Notes: a model not told the origin generated them from the sequence alone. Shown: positions 53,166 through 63,549, counted from the first letter of the stretch. The stretch is 64,000 bases of DNA from Polaribacter porphyrae (GCF_002954685.1 NZ_MSCN01000001.1:1661456-1725455); one strand, 5' to 3'. Translations and numbers: made by a program.

Positions 53166-54023
53166 TTATTCATTATTTAATTGTGCTTTGAAATCGTCAA
53201 TTTGCACTTTTAATTTTGGTGACAATTCTGGAGCTGTAAAGTTGTATTTTTCTAATTCTTTAATTAGAATTTCTGCCAAACGTAATCTGGCAGTAGGCTT
53301 ATCATCAGCAGGAATTACAAACCAAGGTGCATTTTCTTTAGAAGTTCTATTTAGTAAATCTTCGTAACAAAACTGGTATTTATCCCAAAGTTTACGTTCT
53401 TTTAAATCTGCATCTGAAAATTTCCAGTTTTTTTCTGGAATATTTAATCTTCTTAACAATCTGTTTTTTTGCTCATCTTTAGATAAATTTAAAAAGAACT
53501 TTAAAACGATAGTTCCATTAGTTGCCAAATGATTTTCAAACTGATTAATTCTTTCCATTCTATCATGATAAAAAGCATCGTCTAAATCTTCTATTTTTTT
53601 AACAGCGGGTATGTTTTCTGCAAAAATATATTGTGGATGCACTCTTGTAACCAACACATTTTCGTAATGTGTTCTGTTAAAAATTCCAATCTTTCCTTTT
53701 GGTGGCAAAGCTATATAATGTCTCCACATAAAGTCATGTTTCAACTCTAATTCAGTGGGTACTTTAAAACTATGCACAACTACTCCACTTGCATTTACAT
53801 CTTTAAAAACCTCTCTAATTAAGCTGTCTTTCCCAGAAGTATCCATGCCTTGTAAGCAAATTAACAATCCAAATTTACCTTCTGCATACATGGCATTTTG
53901 TATACTGCTCAACTTTTTTCGGATTTTCTTTAGTCCTTTTTTAGCATCAACAATAACCTCTTTTGTAGCTATATCTTTTAGTTTTATCTTGCTAGAAACT
54001 TTATAATCGTCTAAATTCATCAT
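53166..54023 (-). CDS. ppk2: Polyphosphate kinase 2 family (PPK2) phosphotransferase
   Basis: 285 aa from the ATG at 54023 (a TTG precedes and a second ATG follows). Walker A-like loop CLQGMDTSGKDSLI is near residue 55, followed by FKVPTELELKHDFMWRHYIALP, and FNRTHYENVLVTRVHP near 115, all PPK2 signatures. The Walker B-region segment FYHDRMERINQFE is near 155 and LSKDEQKNRLLRR near 182. The enzyme transfers phosphate between polyphosphate and nucleotides; class (ADP, AMP or GDP acceptor) is not clear from inspection. Confidence 0.92.
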   Translation of the reverse strand: MMNLDDYKVSSKIKLKDIATKEVIVDAKKGLKKIRKKLSSIQNAMYAEGKFGLLICLQGMDTSGKDSLIREVFKDVNASGVVVHSFKVPTELELKHDFMWRHYIALPPKGKIGIFNRTHYENVLVTRVHPQYIFAENIPAVKKIEDLDDAFYHDRMERINQFENHLATNGTIVLKFFLNLSKDEQKNRLLRRLNIPEKNWKFSDADLKERKLWDKYQFCYEDLLNRTSKENAPWFVIPADDKPTARLRLAEILIKELEKYNFTAPELSPKLKVQIDDFKAQLNNE

Positions 54024-54147
54024 CAATCTAATTAATGTTTAAAGATAAACAATTCTGTTTTTTTACCATTGATTTACTAAAGAGTTTTATAAATTAAAAT
54101 GATGCCTTTTTTTAAGCTCTAATTTAATTTTTTTTCATCTTTAATAC

Positions 54148-54651
54148 ATGAAAACAAAGGTAATTATTCAAGGGAGTTCTAACTCAAAAGGTAACACTTA
54201 CAAAGTAGTTAACTACTTAAACAATGACAATAAATTTGATATTATTGATTTAAAAGTAAAAAATATTGGTGCTTTTGAATATGATTTTTCTAATGCACAA
54301 GATGATTTCTTACCTTTAATGGAAGAAATTATTGAAAAATATGATACTTTTATTTTTGCAACACCTGTTTATTGGTATAGCATGAGTGGCACAATGAAAC
54401 ACTTTTTTGATAGACTTTCTGATTTACTACACTACAAAAAAGAATTAGGAAGGCAATTAAGAGGTAAAAAAATGGCTATGATTAGCAACTCTGGTGAAAA
54501 TGACAGAAAAGATGGTTTTTCTATGCCTTTTATACAAAGTGCTAATTATTTGGGTATGGAATATTTAGGAGATACCCATGCTTGGTTTTCTGATAATGAA
54601 ATTGATAATGAGGCTAAAAATAAGATTGATGAATTCAGAAAATTAATTTAA
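54148..54651 (+). CDS. Flavodoxin-fold NAD(P)H-dependent oxidoreductase
   Basis: 167 aa. The FMN-phosphate loop is QGSSNSKGNTYKVV at residues 8-21. The FATPVYWYSMSGTMKHFFDRL segment near 70-90 is the second FMN loop of the NADPH-dependent FMN reductase/iron-sulfur flavoprotein group. No CxxC is present. It reduces a small quinone or flavin target of unknown identity. The next gene, a methyltransferase, starts 35 bases downstream in the same direction. Confidence 0.85.
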   Translation: MKTKVIIQGSSNSKGNTYKVVNYLNNDNKFDIIDLKVKNIGAFEYDFSNAQDDFLPLMEEIIEKYDTFIFATPVYWYSMSGTMKHFFDRLSDLLHYKKELGRQLRGKKMAMISNSGENDRKDGFSMPFIQSANYLGMEYLGDTHAWFSDNEIDNEAKNKIDEFRKLI

Positions 54652-54686
54652 ATGTTTTAAAAATAAATATCTATTTTAAGCTGTTA

Positions 54687-55469
54687 ATGAAAGTAAAATA
54701 CGATGAAATTGGGACTGGTTATAACCTTACAAGAAAAGCTGATAAATATTTAACAGAGAGGTTAATTCATCATTTACAACCATCTAAAAATGAAAAATAT
54801 TTAGATATTGGTTGTGGAACAGGTAATTATACAAATCAAATTCAAAAGAAAGGATATGATTTTATAGGTATTGATCCATCAGAATTAATGTTAAAAAAAG
54901 CAAAGTTTAAAAACACAGAAATTTCTTGGAAAATTGGTTCTGCCGAAAACACTGGGCTTTCTAAAAATTTTGTTGATGGAATAATTGCCTCTTTAACAAT
55001 ACATCATTGGACAGACTTAAAAAAAGGGTTTTCAGAACTTAATCGCGTTTTAAAACCAAATGGTCGCATTGTAATTTTCACATCTACTCCAAAACAAATG
55101 AATGGTTATTGGCTAAATCATTATTTTCCTAAAATGCTATCAGATTCAATTGTACAAATGCCTAGTTTTGAAAATATAAAAACAGCAATGGAAGCCAGTG
55201 AAATTCAACTTTTAGAAACAGAAAAATATTTTATTAAAGAAGATTTGATGGATAAGTTTCTGTATTGTGGAAAACAGAACCCAGAATTATATTTTGACAC
55301 TCAAATTAGAAATGGTATTTCTTCATTTGCATCATTATCAAATATTGATGAAGTTGAAAACGGATTGTCTAAATTGAAAACTGATGTTGAGAATGGGGAA
55401 ATTAAAAAAATTATAAAATCTTATGAAAACGAGTTTGGAGATTATTTATTTATAATCGGAAAAAATTAG
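54687..55469 (+). CDS. SAM-dependent class I methyltransferase (UbiE/Methyltransf_11 type)
   Basis: 260 aa. The SAM motif YLDIGCGTGNYT is near residue 38, GIDPSELM near 60, a GSAENTGL loop near 82 (motif II) and VLKPNGRIVIFTSTP near 120 (motif III). A C-terminal extension of about 100 residues has no clear match. It may methylate an arsenical, a quinone or another small molecule. No substrate-defining neighbour is present apart from the flavodoxin-like gene upstream. Confidence 0.88.
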   Translation: MKVKYDEIGTGYNLTRKADKYLTERLIHHLQPSKNEKYLDIGCGTGNYTNQIQKKGYDFIGIDPSELMLKKAKFKNTEISWKIGSAENTGLSKNFVDGIIASLTIHHWTDLKKGFSELNRVLKPNGRIVIFTSTPKQMNGYWLNHYFPKMLSDSIVQMPSFENIKTAMEASEIQLLETEKYFIKEDLMDKFLYCGKQNPELYFDTQIRNGISSFASLSNIDEVENGLSKLKTDVENGEIKKIIKSYENEFGDYLFIIGKN

Positions 55470-55601
55470 ACATAAAGTAATTATTAGACTTCTTACACTT
55501 CCTAAACAAATAATTCTTCAATTTGGATTATATTTGTTGAGATAGATATCAGAAAATGCTGATATTTTTTCTTAATTCTTAATGTAAAACTTCCTCCTAA
55601 A

Positions 55602-55763
55602 ATGCCTAAAAAAGGAAAAGCAAAAAACACTTTAAATAAAGCAAAGCACTCTAAACTGATGCAACAGAAAATCAATAAGATTAAGCTTGAAAAGAAATTA
55701 CATAAAGAAAAATTAAAAGCTATCATTAAAAAAGCCAATGCTATAAAAAAAGAACAAGAATGA
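55602..55763 (+). CDS. Small Lys-rich protein, 53 aa
   Basis: An ATG at 55602 opens a 53-codon frame, MPKKGKAKNTLNKAKHSKLM, ending IIKKANAIKKEQE with TGA at 55761-55763. About 19 of 53 residues are Lys and there is almost no acidic charge until the end. It overlaps the SGNH hydrolase start by four bases (ATGA), the usual arrangement for coupled translation, which argues that it is real. A 78-codon frame on the opposite strand is a by-product of the Lys-rich codons. It may bind nucleic acid or be a ribosome-associated peptide; the function is unknown. Confidence 0.6.
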   Translation: MPKKGKAKNTLNKAKHSKLMQQKINKIKLEKKLHKEKLKAIIKKANAIKKEQE

Positions 55764-56527
55764 GTTTAAAATACTATTTAGGAGTAGTTATTTCACTTCC
55801 ACTTTTACCATTTTTGTATTATCAAGGAAAAAAGATTCGTAAAAATGTACCTAAACTTCCTGAAGCGAAAGAACCTAAAGGCTATATAAAAACTACATCA
55901 GAAAGAACTCTCAAAATTTTAGCCATTGGAGAAAGTACTATAGCTGGGGTTGGGGTAGATTTTCATAAAAATGGTTTTATTGGAGCTTTGGCAACAACAA
56001 TATCAAAAGAAAAAAATATTTCTGTTTTATGGAGAGTTTATGCTAAAAGCGGTTTTACTGCTAAAATGGTTAGAAAAAGATTGCTTCCAAAAATTGAAGA
56101 AACCAATGCAGATATTATTGTAATTGGTCTTGGAGGCAATGATGCTTTTAAACTCAACTCACCTGAAGTTTGGATATATCAAATTAATTTATTGATAAAA
56201 AATTTAAAACATAAATATCCTAAAACACCTATTTATTTTACAAACATGCCTCCTATTAAAGAATTTCCTGCGTTTACAAAAGCAATTAAATTTGTGATTG
56301 GTAATCTTGTTGAGATTTTAGGAAAACGATTATATAAAAGAGTAAGAAAGAAAACGAATGTGCATTACAATAATGAAATTGTTACTTTAGAAGCTTGGAA
56401 AGAACGTTTTCAATTAGATGGTAACATCGATACTTTTTTTAGTGATGGTGTGCATCCTTCTAAATTAACGTATCAAGTTTGGGGAAAAGATATGGCACAA
56501 TTTATTATGAAATCAAATAGTTTTTAA
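55760..56527 (+). CDS. SGNH/GDSL hydrolase family protein
   Basis: 255 aa. An N-terminal hydrophobic stretch (residues 5-20) resembles a signal anchor. Block I is IGESTIAGVGV (nucleophile Ser, GES form) near residue 53, block III is IVIGLGGNDAF near 118 (Asn/Asp oxyanion) and block V is FSDGVHPSKLTY near 230 (Asp, His). The enzyme is an esterase, lipase or acetyl-hydrolase facing the periplasm, probably acting on sugars or lipids. The ATG overlaps the stop of the small Lys-rich gene, and the cupin gene follows by 3 bases. Confidence 0.88.
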   Translation: MSLKYYLGVVISLPLLPFLYYQGKKIRKNVPKLPEAKEPKGYIKTTSERTLKILAIGESTIAGVGVDFHKNGFIGALATTISKEKNISVLWRVYAKSGFTAKMVRKRLLPKIEETNADIIVIGLGGNDAFKLNSPEVWIYQINLLIKNLKHKYPKTPIYFTNMPPIKEFPAFTKAIKFVIGNLVEILGKRLYKRVRKKTNVHYNNEIVTLEAWKERFQLDGNIDTFFSDGVHPSKLTYQVWGKDMAQFIMKSNSF

Positions 56528-56529
56528 TA

Positions 56530-57030
56530 ATGACAGCAAAAGAAATTATAAACCATTTTGAATTAGAAAAGCATCCTGAAGGAGGCTATTTTAAAGAAAC
56601 TTATAGAAGTAAAGGAGCTATTTTAGAACAAAATTTACCTGAATATTTTGAAGGAAATAGAAATTACTGTACTAGTATTTATTTCTTATTAACTTCAGCA
56701 AATTTTTCTGCTTTTCATAAAATTCAACAGGATGAAATATGGCATTTTTATGAAGGTACAACCTTAAAATTACATTTAATTTCTCCTGAAGGGAAATATT
56801 CTTATATTTTAATTGGAAACGATTACCTTAATAATGAAGTTCCACAGTTTACTGTACCCGCTCATTTTTATTTTGCTGCAGAAATCATTAAAAAAGATTC
56901 TTTTGCTTTTGTAGGTTGTACAGTGTCTCCTGGTTTTGATTTTAAAGATTTTGTATTACCTTCTTGCAAAGAATTAATTACTGAATTCCCTGAACATAAA
57001 TATATAATTGAACAATTAACACACCAATAA
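56530..57030 (+). CDS. DUF985 cupin-domain protein
   Basis: 166 aa. DUF985 signature pieces: LEKHPEGGYFKETYRSKG near residue 12, STSIYFLLTSANFSAFHKIQ-like cupin strands near 48-65, and DEIWHFYEG near 70 (metal-binding cupin motif 1 in altered form). Mononuclear cupins of this group bind a metal and act on sugars or keto acids, but no substrate is fixed. A strong terminator follows at 57033. Confidence 0.88.
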   Translation: MTAKEIINHFELEKHPEGGYFKETYRSKGAILEQNLPEYFEGNRNYCTSIYFLLTSANFSAFHKIQQDEIWHFYEGTTLKLHLISPEGKYSYILIGNDYLNNEVPQFTVPAHFYFAAEIIKKDSFAFVGCTVSPGFDFKDFVLPSCKELITEFPEHKYIIEQLTHQ

Positions 57031-57032
57031 TA

Positions 57033-57058
57033 AAATCCCAAGCTTTTACTTGGGATTT
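57033..57058 (+). terminator. Intrinsic terminator after the DUF985 gene
   Basis: A perfect 10-base stem, AAATCCCAAG (57033-57042) with CTTGGGATTT (57049-57058), encloses the loop CTTTTA and is followed by ATCTTTTT. It lies between the plus-strand cupin gene and the convergent 85-aa gene. Confidence 0.85.
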
Positions 57059-57088
57059 ATCTTTTTAAAATTTAAATACTCAAACTTT

Positions 57089-57346
57089 TTATTGGTCTAT
57101 TGAGCCTAAAACACGTTTCATAAAAGAATTTAACGCTTCCTTTTTTGGAGTACCTCCTTTTATCATTTTATTTACTTCTACTGCTCCATACATATTAGAA
57201 ATCAACTCTCCTATAACATCTAGTTCCTCATCTTTTAATGATGAAACTTCTGTTAATGCTTCAAGAGTATCTATGGTTTCTAATACATAATCTTCGTCAT
57301 TTTGCTCAATAAAAGTAGTTAAATGTTTAATTATTGGTAATTTCAT
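57089..57346 (-). CDS. DUF6952 family small protein
   Basis: 85 aa, soluble, acidic. The string VSSLKDEELDVIGELISNMY at about residues 34-53 and the MIKGGTPKKEALNSFMKR segment near 62 match the DUF6952 family, which is helical and of unknown function. It lies downstream of the thioredoxin gene on the minus strand, with a 47-base gap that holds the repeat at 57362. In Bacteroidetes this protein commonly accompanies thioredoxin and peroxiredoxin genes, so a redox-related role is inferred from context only. Confidence 0.75.
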   Translation of the reverse strand: MKLPIIKHLTTFIEQNDEDYVLETIDTLEALTEVSSLKDEELDVIGELISNMYGAVEVNKMIKGGTPKKEALNSFMKRVLGSIDQ

Positions 57347-57361
57347 TCATATTTGTTTTAT

Positions 57362-57388
57362 GAGATTCTGAAACAAGTTCGAAATAAC
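57362..57388. repeat. Second copy of the GAGATT...TCGAAAT-AC type repeat
   Basis: GAGATTCTGAAACAAGTTCG followed by AAATAAC shares the start and end with the stretch at 52214-52265, but is shorter and imperfect. It lies between two minus-strand genes, as the other copy does. Confidence 0.4.
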
Positions 57389-57393
57389 TAAAG

Positions 57394-57702
57394 CTAAATA
57401 ACTTCAGACACCAACTCTTTTAAAACATCAAACTTATTAGTTTGTGTTTGATTTTTCTTTTCTCCACCAACAAAAGTTGCAAATGTTGGTAAATTACTTA
57501 CGTCAGCAAGTTTTCTACTTTCTGGAAATTTTTCTGCATCAACAATTACAAATTTTGTTGCATCGTTTTCTGAAGCTAATTTTTTAAATTTTGGCTTCAT
57601 AATTCTACAATTCCCACACCAAGTAGCAGAATACTGTACTACTACTTTCTCATTTCCTTCTACGATAGTTTGTAAGTTATCTTCTGTTAATTCTTGTACC
57701 AT
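57394..57702 (-). CDS. Thioredoxin-family protein
   Basis: 102 aa, the length of bare thioredoxin, no signal. The active site is YSATWCGNCRIMKPKFKKL at residues 24-42, with CGNC instead of the usual CGPC, which alters redox potential. The cis-Pro is in VSNLPTFATF near 70. It probably reduces cytosolic disulphides, and its neighbour peroxiredoxin, 63 bases upstream, is a natural electron acceptor. The CGNC variant appears often in this phylum. Confidence 0.9.
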   Translation of the reverse strand: MVQELTEDNLQTIVEGNEKVVVQYSATWCGNCRIMKPKFKKLASENDATKFVIVDAEKFPESRKLADVSNLPTFATFVGGEKKNQTQTNKFDVLKELVSEVI

Positions 57703-57765
57703 TTTTTGTTATTTTTCTCATCCTAAATCTTATACAAAGGGAAGGATTTAATTTGGTTGATGTTT

Positions 57766-58407
57766 TTAGTGAGTTGCTAAATATGCAGCAGTTTCTTTTG
57801 CATTTGGAGCCATTGCTGTTTTTCCTTCTTCCCAGTTTGCAGGGCAAACTTCTCCATTTTTCTGAACATGAGAGTAAGCATCAATCAAACGTAAAATTTC
57901 ATTTACATTTCTACCAACTGGCATATGGTTAATTCCTTCATGGAATACTGTTCCTTCTTCATCAATTAAATATGTTGCCCTATAAGTTACGTTGTCTCCC
58001 TCAACCTGAATCGTTTGTGTTATTTCATCAAAAGTTTCATTTGTAATATCCAAAATACCTAATATTGACGACAAGTTTCTATTACTATCTGCTAAAATTG
58101 GATACGTAACACCTTCTATACCTCCATTTTCTTTAGAAGTACTTAACCATGCAAAATGTACTTCTGGAGTATCACAAGAGGCACCAATAACAATTGTATT
58201 TCTTTTTTCAAATTCTGATAATGCAGATTGAAAAGCATGTAATTCTGTTGGGCATACAAATGTAAAATCTTTTGGATACCAGAATAACAATACTTTTTTA
58301 TTGTTTTTAACTGCTTCTTCTAATACATTTAGTTTAAATGTATCACCCATTTCATTCATTGCATCTACATTTAAATTTGGAAATTTTTTACCTACTAATG
58401 TTGCCAT
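57766..58407 (-). CDS. 2-Cys peroxiredoxin (AhpC/Prx1 type)
   Basis: 213 aa. The peroxidatic Cys is in PKDFTFVCPTELHAF at about 47-61, and the resolving Cys is in NGEVCPANWEEGK near 190, so the catalytic pair is complete. A dimer reduces hydrogen peroxide and alkyl hydroperoxides using thioredoxin. It lies divergently from katG over 277 bases and upstream of the thioredoxin gene, forming an oxidative-stress group. The start is an ATG at 58407. Confidence 0.95.
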   Translation of the reverse strand: MATLVGKKFPNLNVDAMNEMGDTFKLNVLEEAVKNNKKVLLFWYPKDFTFVCPTELHAFQSALSEFEKRNTIVIGASCDTPEVHFAWLSTSKENGGIEGVTYPILADSNRNLSSILGILDITNETFDEITQTIQVEGDNVTYRATYLIDEEGTVFHEGINHMPVGRNVNEILRLIDAYSHVQKNGEVCPANWEEGKTAMAPNAKETAAYLATH

Positions 58408-58449
58408 TTTTTTGTTTTCTTTTTTTAAGTTATACTATTAATTATTACA

Positions 58450-58457
58450 CAAAATTA
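58450..58457 (-). promoter_or_regulatory. -7 promoter box of the peroxiredoxin gene
   Basis: Minus-strand TAATTTTG matches TAnnTTTG, 42 bases before the ATG at 58407. No TTG is found at the -33 distance, which would fit a promoter that needs an activator. Confidence 0.5.
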
Positions 58458-58564
58458 ATCTCGTAAAACTTTATAAATAAGTATTGAAATAAGAATTATT
58501 TTATACTGTAATAACTTTTATCAATACCATGTTTTAAGAGATTTTACAGACATCTAAACATCTG

Positions 58565-58586
58565 ATTATCTTTATTTTAAGATAAT
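58565..58586. promoter_or_regulatory. Inverted repeat in the katG-peroxiredoxin intergenic region
   Basis: Perfect dyad ATTATCTT (58565-58572) and AAGATAAT (58579-58586) with a TATTTT spacer, 22 bases. It lies about midway between the two promoters and could be an operator or hairpin. Confidence 0.4.
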
Positions 58587-58590
58587 TTTA

Positions 58591-58638
58591 ATAGCTAAAA
58601 ACTATATTGACATAAGAATTATAGATAAATATTATCTA
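58591..58638. promoter_or_regulatory. Candidate OxyR-type operator region of katG
   Basis: Contains ATAG-N7-CTAT at 58591-58605 and ATAG-N7-TTAT at 58621-58635, 30 bases apart. The second lies in the perfect dyad TAGATAA-ATA-TTATCTA (58622-58638), which covers the -33 position of the katG promoter. ATAG-N7-CTAT is the half-site form of OxyR operators in other bacteria; the regulator itself is not in the window. Confidence 0.45.
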
Positions 58639-58639
58639 A

Positions 58640-60916
<2,277 letters not shown>

Positions 60917-60930
60917 TAATTTTATAATTA

Positions 60931-60963
60931 AAAAATGAGGACTAAAAATTAGTCCTCATTTTT
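60931..60963. terminator. Bidirectional terminator between katG and the 187-aa membrane protein gene
   Basis: A perfect 15-base stem, AAAAATGAGGACTAA (60931-60945) with TTAGTCCTCATTTTT (60949-60963), has an AAA loop. Runs of A and T on either side give both strands a U-tract. The stop codon of the minus-strand gene (60949-60951) lies within the stem. Confidence 0.88.
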
Positions 60964-61512
60964 TTTATTTTCCTGTTCATCTTCTTTTTTAAGTAAAATC
61001 GGATGGTCTTCTATACCTAAACCCACAACTTTAATAATACTTGTTACAGCATTAAAAAGCATTAAAACAACAGATATTAAGCCTCCACTTAAGATTGAAG
61101 ATATTACCAAAGTTGAATAATATATGTAAGCATACCATTCTGTAGGTACATTTTCAGATTCTGTAACTGGTAAATTAAAAAACTGAAAAATTATCATTGC
61201 AGCTACAAAAACTATTGTATCAATTTTTGCTATTAATATTACATGTTTGTAGTGACTTTTATTTAGGTTTGTTTTGGTTCCAGAACTTACACTTATCAAG
61301 GTTAATAATAATGCTAATATAGTTGCTGAAGCTAAAACAATTGTATTACAAAGCATTATAAAACCTGACAAAGAAGATTTTATCAATTCTTTAGCTTCGT
61401 AACCACTAATACTTCCTAAAGCAAAAGCTCCAAAGCCTGTAAAAATAGCTGCAATAATTCCACCAATTAAAGCTCTTTTATTATAATTTGATAATTTAAA
61501 AATCTTCAACAT
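60949..61512 (-). CDS. Uncharacterised four-helix membrane protein
   Basis: 187 aa from the ATG at 61512; a TTG six codons earlier also opens the frame and would overlap the regulator gene. Four hydrophobic segments are visible at about residues 13-33, 48-70, 92-112 and 130-155, with a charged C-terminal tail ending KKEDEQENKKNED. No known domain is recognised. It is encoded four bases downstream of the NtrC-like regulator gene and probably shares its transcript, so it may be linked to that regulator's function. Confidence 0.6.
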   Translation of the reverse strand: MLKIFKLSNYNKRALIGGIIAAIFTGFGAFALGSISGYEAKELIKSSLSGFIMLCNTIVLASATILALLLTLISVSSGTKTNLNKSHYKHVILIAKIDTIVFVAAMIIFQFFNLPVTESENVPTEWYAYIYYSTLVISSILSGGLISVVLMLFNAVTSIIKVVGLGIEDHPILLKKEDEQENKKNED

Positions 61513-61516
61513 AAGC

Positions 61517-62680
61517 TTATTTACTTGCAAAAAGTTTTACATCACTACTAGAAACTTGCTTTTCACCTAAAATAATTAAACGTTCTACAACATTTCTTAA
61601 TTCTCTAATATTTCCTGTCCAATCATATTGCTGTAATAATTCAATAGCATCATCAGAAAAGGTTTTCTTTGGGTTGCCTTGTTCTTCAGAAATCTTTTTA
61701 GAAAAGAAATCAACCAATAAAGGAATGTCTTCTCTTCGATCATTTAAGGCTGGCACTTTTATTAAAATAACTGCTAATCGATGGTATAAATCTTCTCTAA
61801 ACCTGCCTTCTGCAATTTCCTTTTTTAAATCTTTGTTAGTTGCAGCAACTACTCTTACATTTACCTTAATATCTTTATCCGAACCTACTCTAGAAATTCT
61901 ATTTTCTTGCAAAGCACGTAAAACTTTTGCTTGTGCAGACAGGCTCATATCTCCTATTTCATCCAAAAAAATAGTACCTTTATTTGCAGCCTCAAATTTA
62001 CCTGCTCTGTCTTTATTAGCACCTGTAAAAGAACCTTTTACATGACCAAATAACTCACTTTCTATTAATTCTGATGGAATTGCAGCACAATTAACTTCTA
62101 TCATTGGTGCTTTTACTCTATCTGATTTTTCATGTAGCCAATGTGCAACTAATTCTTTTCCTGTACCATTTGGACCTGTAATTAAAACTCTTGCATCTGT
62201 GGCAGCAACTTTTTCTATGATATCTTTAATATGACTAATGGCATCACTTTCACCAATCATTTCATAATTTTTACTAACTTTCTTTTTAAGTCTTTTATTT
62301 TCTACAATCAATACTTTTTTGTCTAAAGCATTTCTAACTGTATTCAATAATCGATTTAAATCTGGTGGTTTAGAAATATAATCAAAAGCTCCTAAACGCA
62401 TTGTATTTACTGCAGTGTCTAAATCTCCATGACCAGAAATCATTACAATGGGTATTTCTGGTTTAATTTTCTTTGCTTTTTCTAACACCTCAACACCATC
62501 CATCTTTGGCATTTTAATATCACATAAAACCAAATCGTAATCATTATTTTTTATCATTTCTATTCCAAGCAAGCCATCTTCAGCTTCTTCTACATTATAA
62601 GCATCATTTTCTTCTGATATTATTTTTTTTAAAACTCTTCTAATAGATGCTTCGTCTTCAATTATCAATATTTTCGACAT
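61517..62680 (-). CDS. NtrC-family sigma-54 activator-like response regulator without DNA-binding domain
   Basis: 387 aa. The receiver domain (1-120) has acidic pair Glu8-Asp9, phospho-acceptor Asp54 (LVLCDIKMPKMDG) and Lys in SKPPD. The AAA+ domain (about 142-375) has Walker A GPNGTGKE, the sigma-54 contact loop as GSFTGA, Walker B FLDEIGDM and the sensor ATNKDLK and WTGNIREL motifs. The protein stops about ten residues after the AAA+ lid, so the Fis-type helix-turn-helix of NtrC is missing. It overlaps the DUF6268 gene by one base (TAATG). No kinase gene is adjacent. Confidence 0.9.
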   Translation of the reverse strand: MSKILIIEDEASIRRVLKKIISEENDAYNVEEAEDGLLGIEMIKNNDYDLVLCDIKMPKMDGVEVLEKAKKIKPEIPIVMISGHGDLDTAVNTMRLGAFDYISKPPDLNRLLNTVRNALDKKVLIVENKRLKKKVSKNYEMIGESDAISHIKDIIEKVAATDARVLITGPNGTGKELVAHWLHEKSDRVKAPMIEVNCAAIPSELIESELFGHVKGSFTGANKDRAGKFEAANKGTIFLDEIGDMSLSAQAKVLRALQENRISRVGSDKDIKVNVRVVAATNKDLKKEIAEGRFREDLYHRLAVILIKVPALNDRREDIPLLVDFFSKKISEEQGNPKKTFSDDAIELLQQYDWTGNIRELRNVVERLIILGEKQVSSSDVKLFASK

Positions 62681-63549
62681 TATATTCTAAATTTAATTCC
62701 TGATCTTAAATAAAACGAGTTGATATCATCTAGGGCAAAAACATCATCTCTATTTTCGTTTCTTAATATATTATTCAACCTAAAAGTATAACCACTGTAA
62801 GCGTACCAAACTAAATTTTTGGTAAAAGCATATTCGTAGCCAAAACCTGCAACACCAACTGATAGCGAAATATTATCTACTTGCTGACCTTGTACCATTT
62901 TTCCTTGCTGAATGTGTGCAAAATAACCATCTAACCCTAAAAAAGCTTGTACATTATTTTTATTGTTAAAACGATATTTTAAATTCATCTTTGGAACACC
63001 AACTGTGTATGACCATTTTTCATTGAATTGTCTAAAATAACTAATTAAAGGCAAAGGAAATGGAATTCCTGCAGTTGTATTATAAGTTAGCCCTAAAATA
63101 AGTCTATAAGGTGTTAAATCTGTAGCTTTTGTTCTGTCTTTTATAAAAAATACTCCTCCATTTAAAAAAAAATCGTCTTTGGTAATTTTATTTGTTAATG
63201 TAGATGCTAATCTTGGAGTAATTCTATAAGCAACTCTCCAATTCTCATTCATTTTATGAGTGTAAGCTAAATTTAAATCTAAAACCGTAATTGAATTTAG
63301 AAAGGAAATATCAAAAGGATAAGTATCTCTTAAATTTAAAATAATTCTGTTATATTCTATTCCAACCACAAAATAACTATCTTCTTTAACTTTTATAGGG
63401 TAATTAAATAGTGCTCTTAATCTTGTATATTGATCTTCTGATTTTGTTTTTGGAATAAAAGAATACTCTACTCTAGCTAAATCTGTAAGCTGTGCATTTG
63501 TAAATGAATGGGCAGTTAAGAATAGAAATACTATTATTTTTTTGAGCAT
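62680..63549 (-). CDS. DUF6268 family outer-membrane protein
   Basis: 289 aa with signal peptide KKIIVFLFLTAHSFTNA. The remainder is built of alternating aromatic-rich beta strands (about 12) typical of an outer-membrane barrel, ending NSFYLRSGIKFRI with the usual aromatic/hydrophobic terminal strand. The YRITPRLASTL and FFLNGGVFFIKDR segments near residues 108-135 fit DUF6268. Function unknown. It is the middle gene of a minus-strand run: MscS-like gene, DUF6268, regulator, membrane protein. Confidence 0.78.
   Translation of the reverse strand: MLKKIIVFLFLTAHSFTNAQLTDLARVEYSFIPKTKSEDQYTRLRALFNYPIKVKEDSYFVVGIEYNRIILNLRDTYPFDISFLNSITVLDLNLAYTHKMNENWRVAYRITPRLASTLTNKITKDDFFLNGGVFFIKDRTKATDLTPYRLILGLTYNTTAGIPFPLPLISYFRQFNEKWSYTVGVPKMNLKYRFNNKNNVQAFLGLDGYFAHIQQGKMVQGQQVDNISLSVGVAGFGYEYAFTKNLVWYAYSGYTFRLNNILRNENRDDVFALDDINSFYLRSGIKFRI

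Noticed and set aside
55502..55738. 78-codon minus-strand frame rich in Phe and Leu in the SGNH upstream gap
   Set aside because: It is the antisense of the Lys-rich 53-aa frame and neighbouring A-rich DNA; Lys codons read backwards give Phe/Leu. No start context or neighbour supports it.
61674..62045. 123-codon plus-strand frame inside the NtrC-like gene
   Set aside because: Antisense of conserved AAA+ motifs; nothing in it resembles a protein family.
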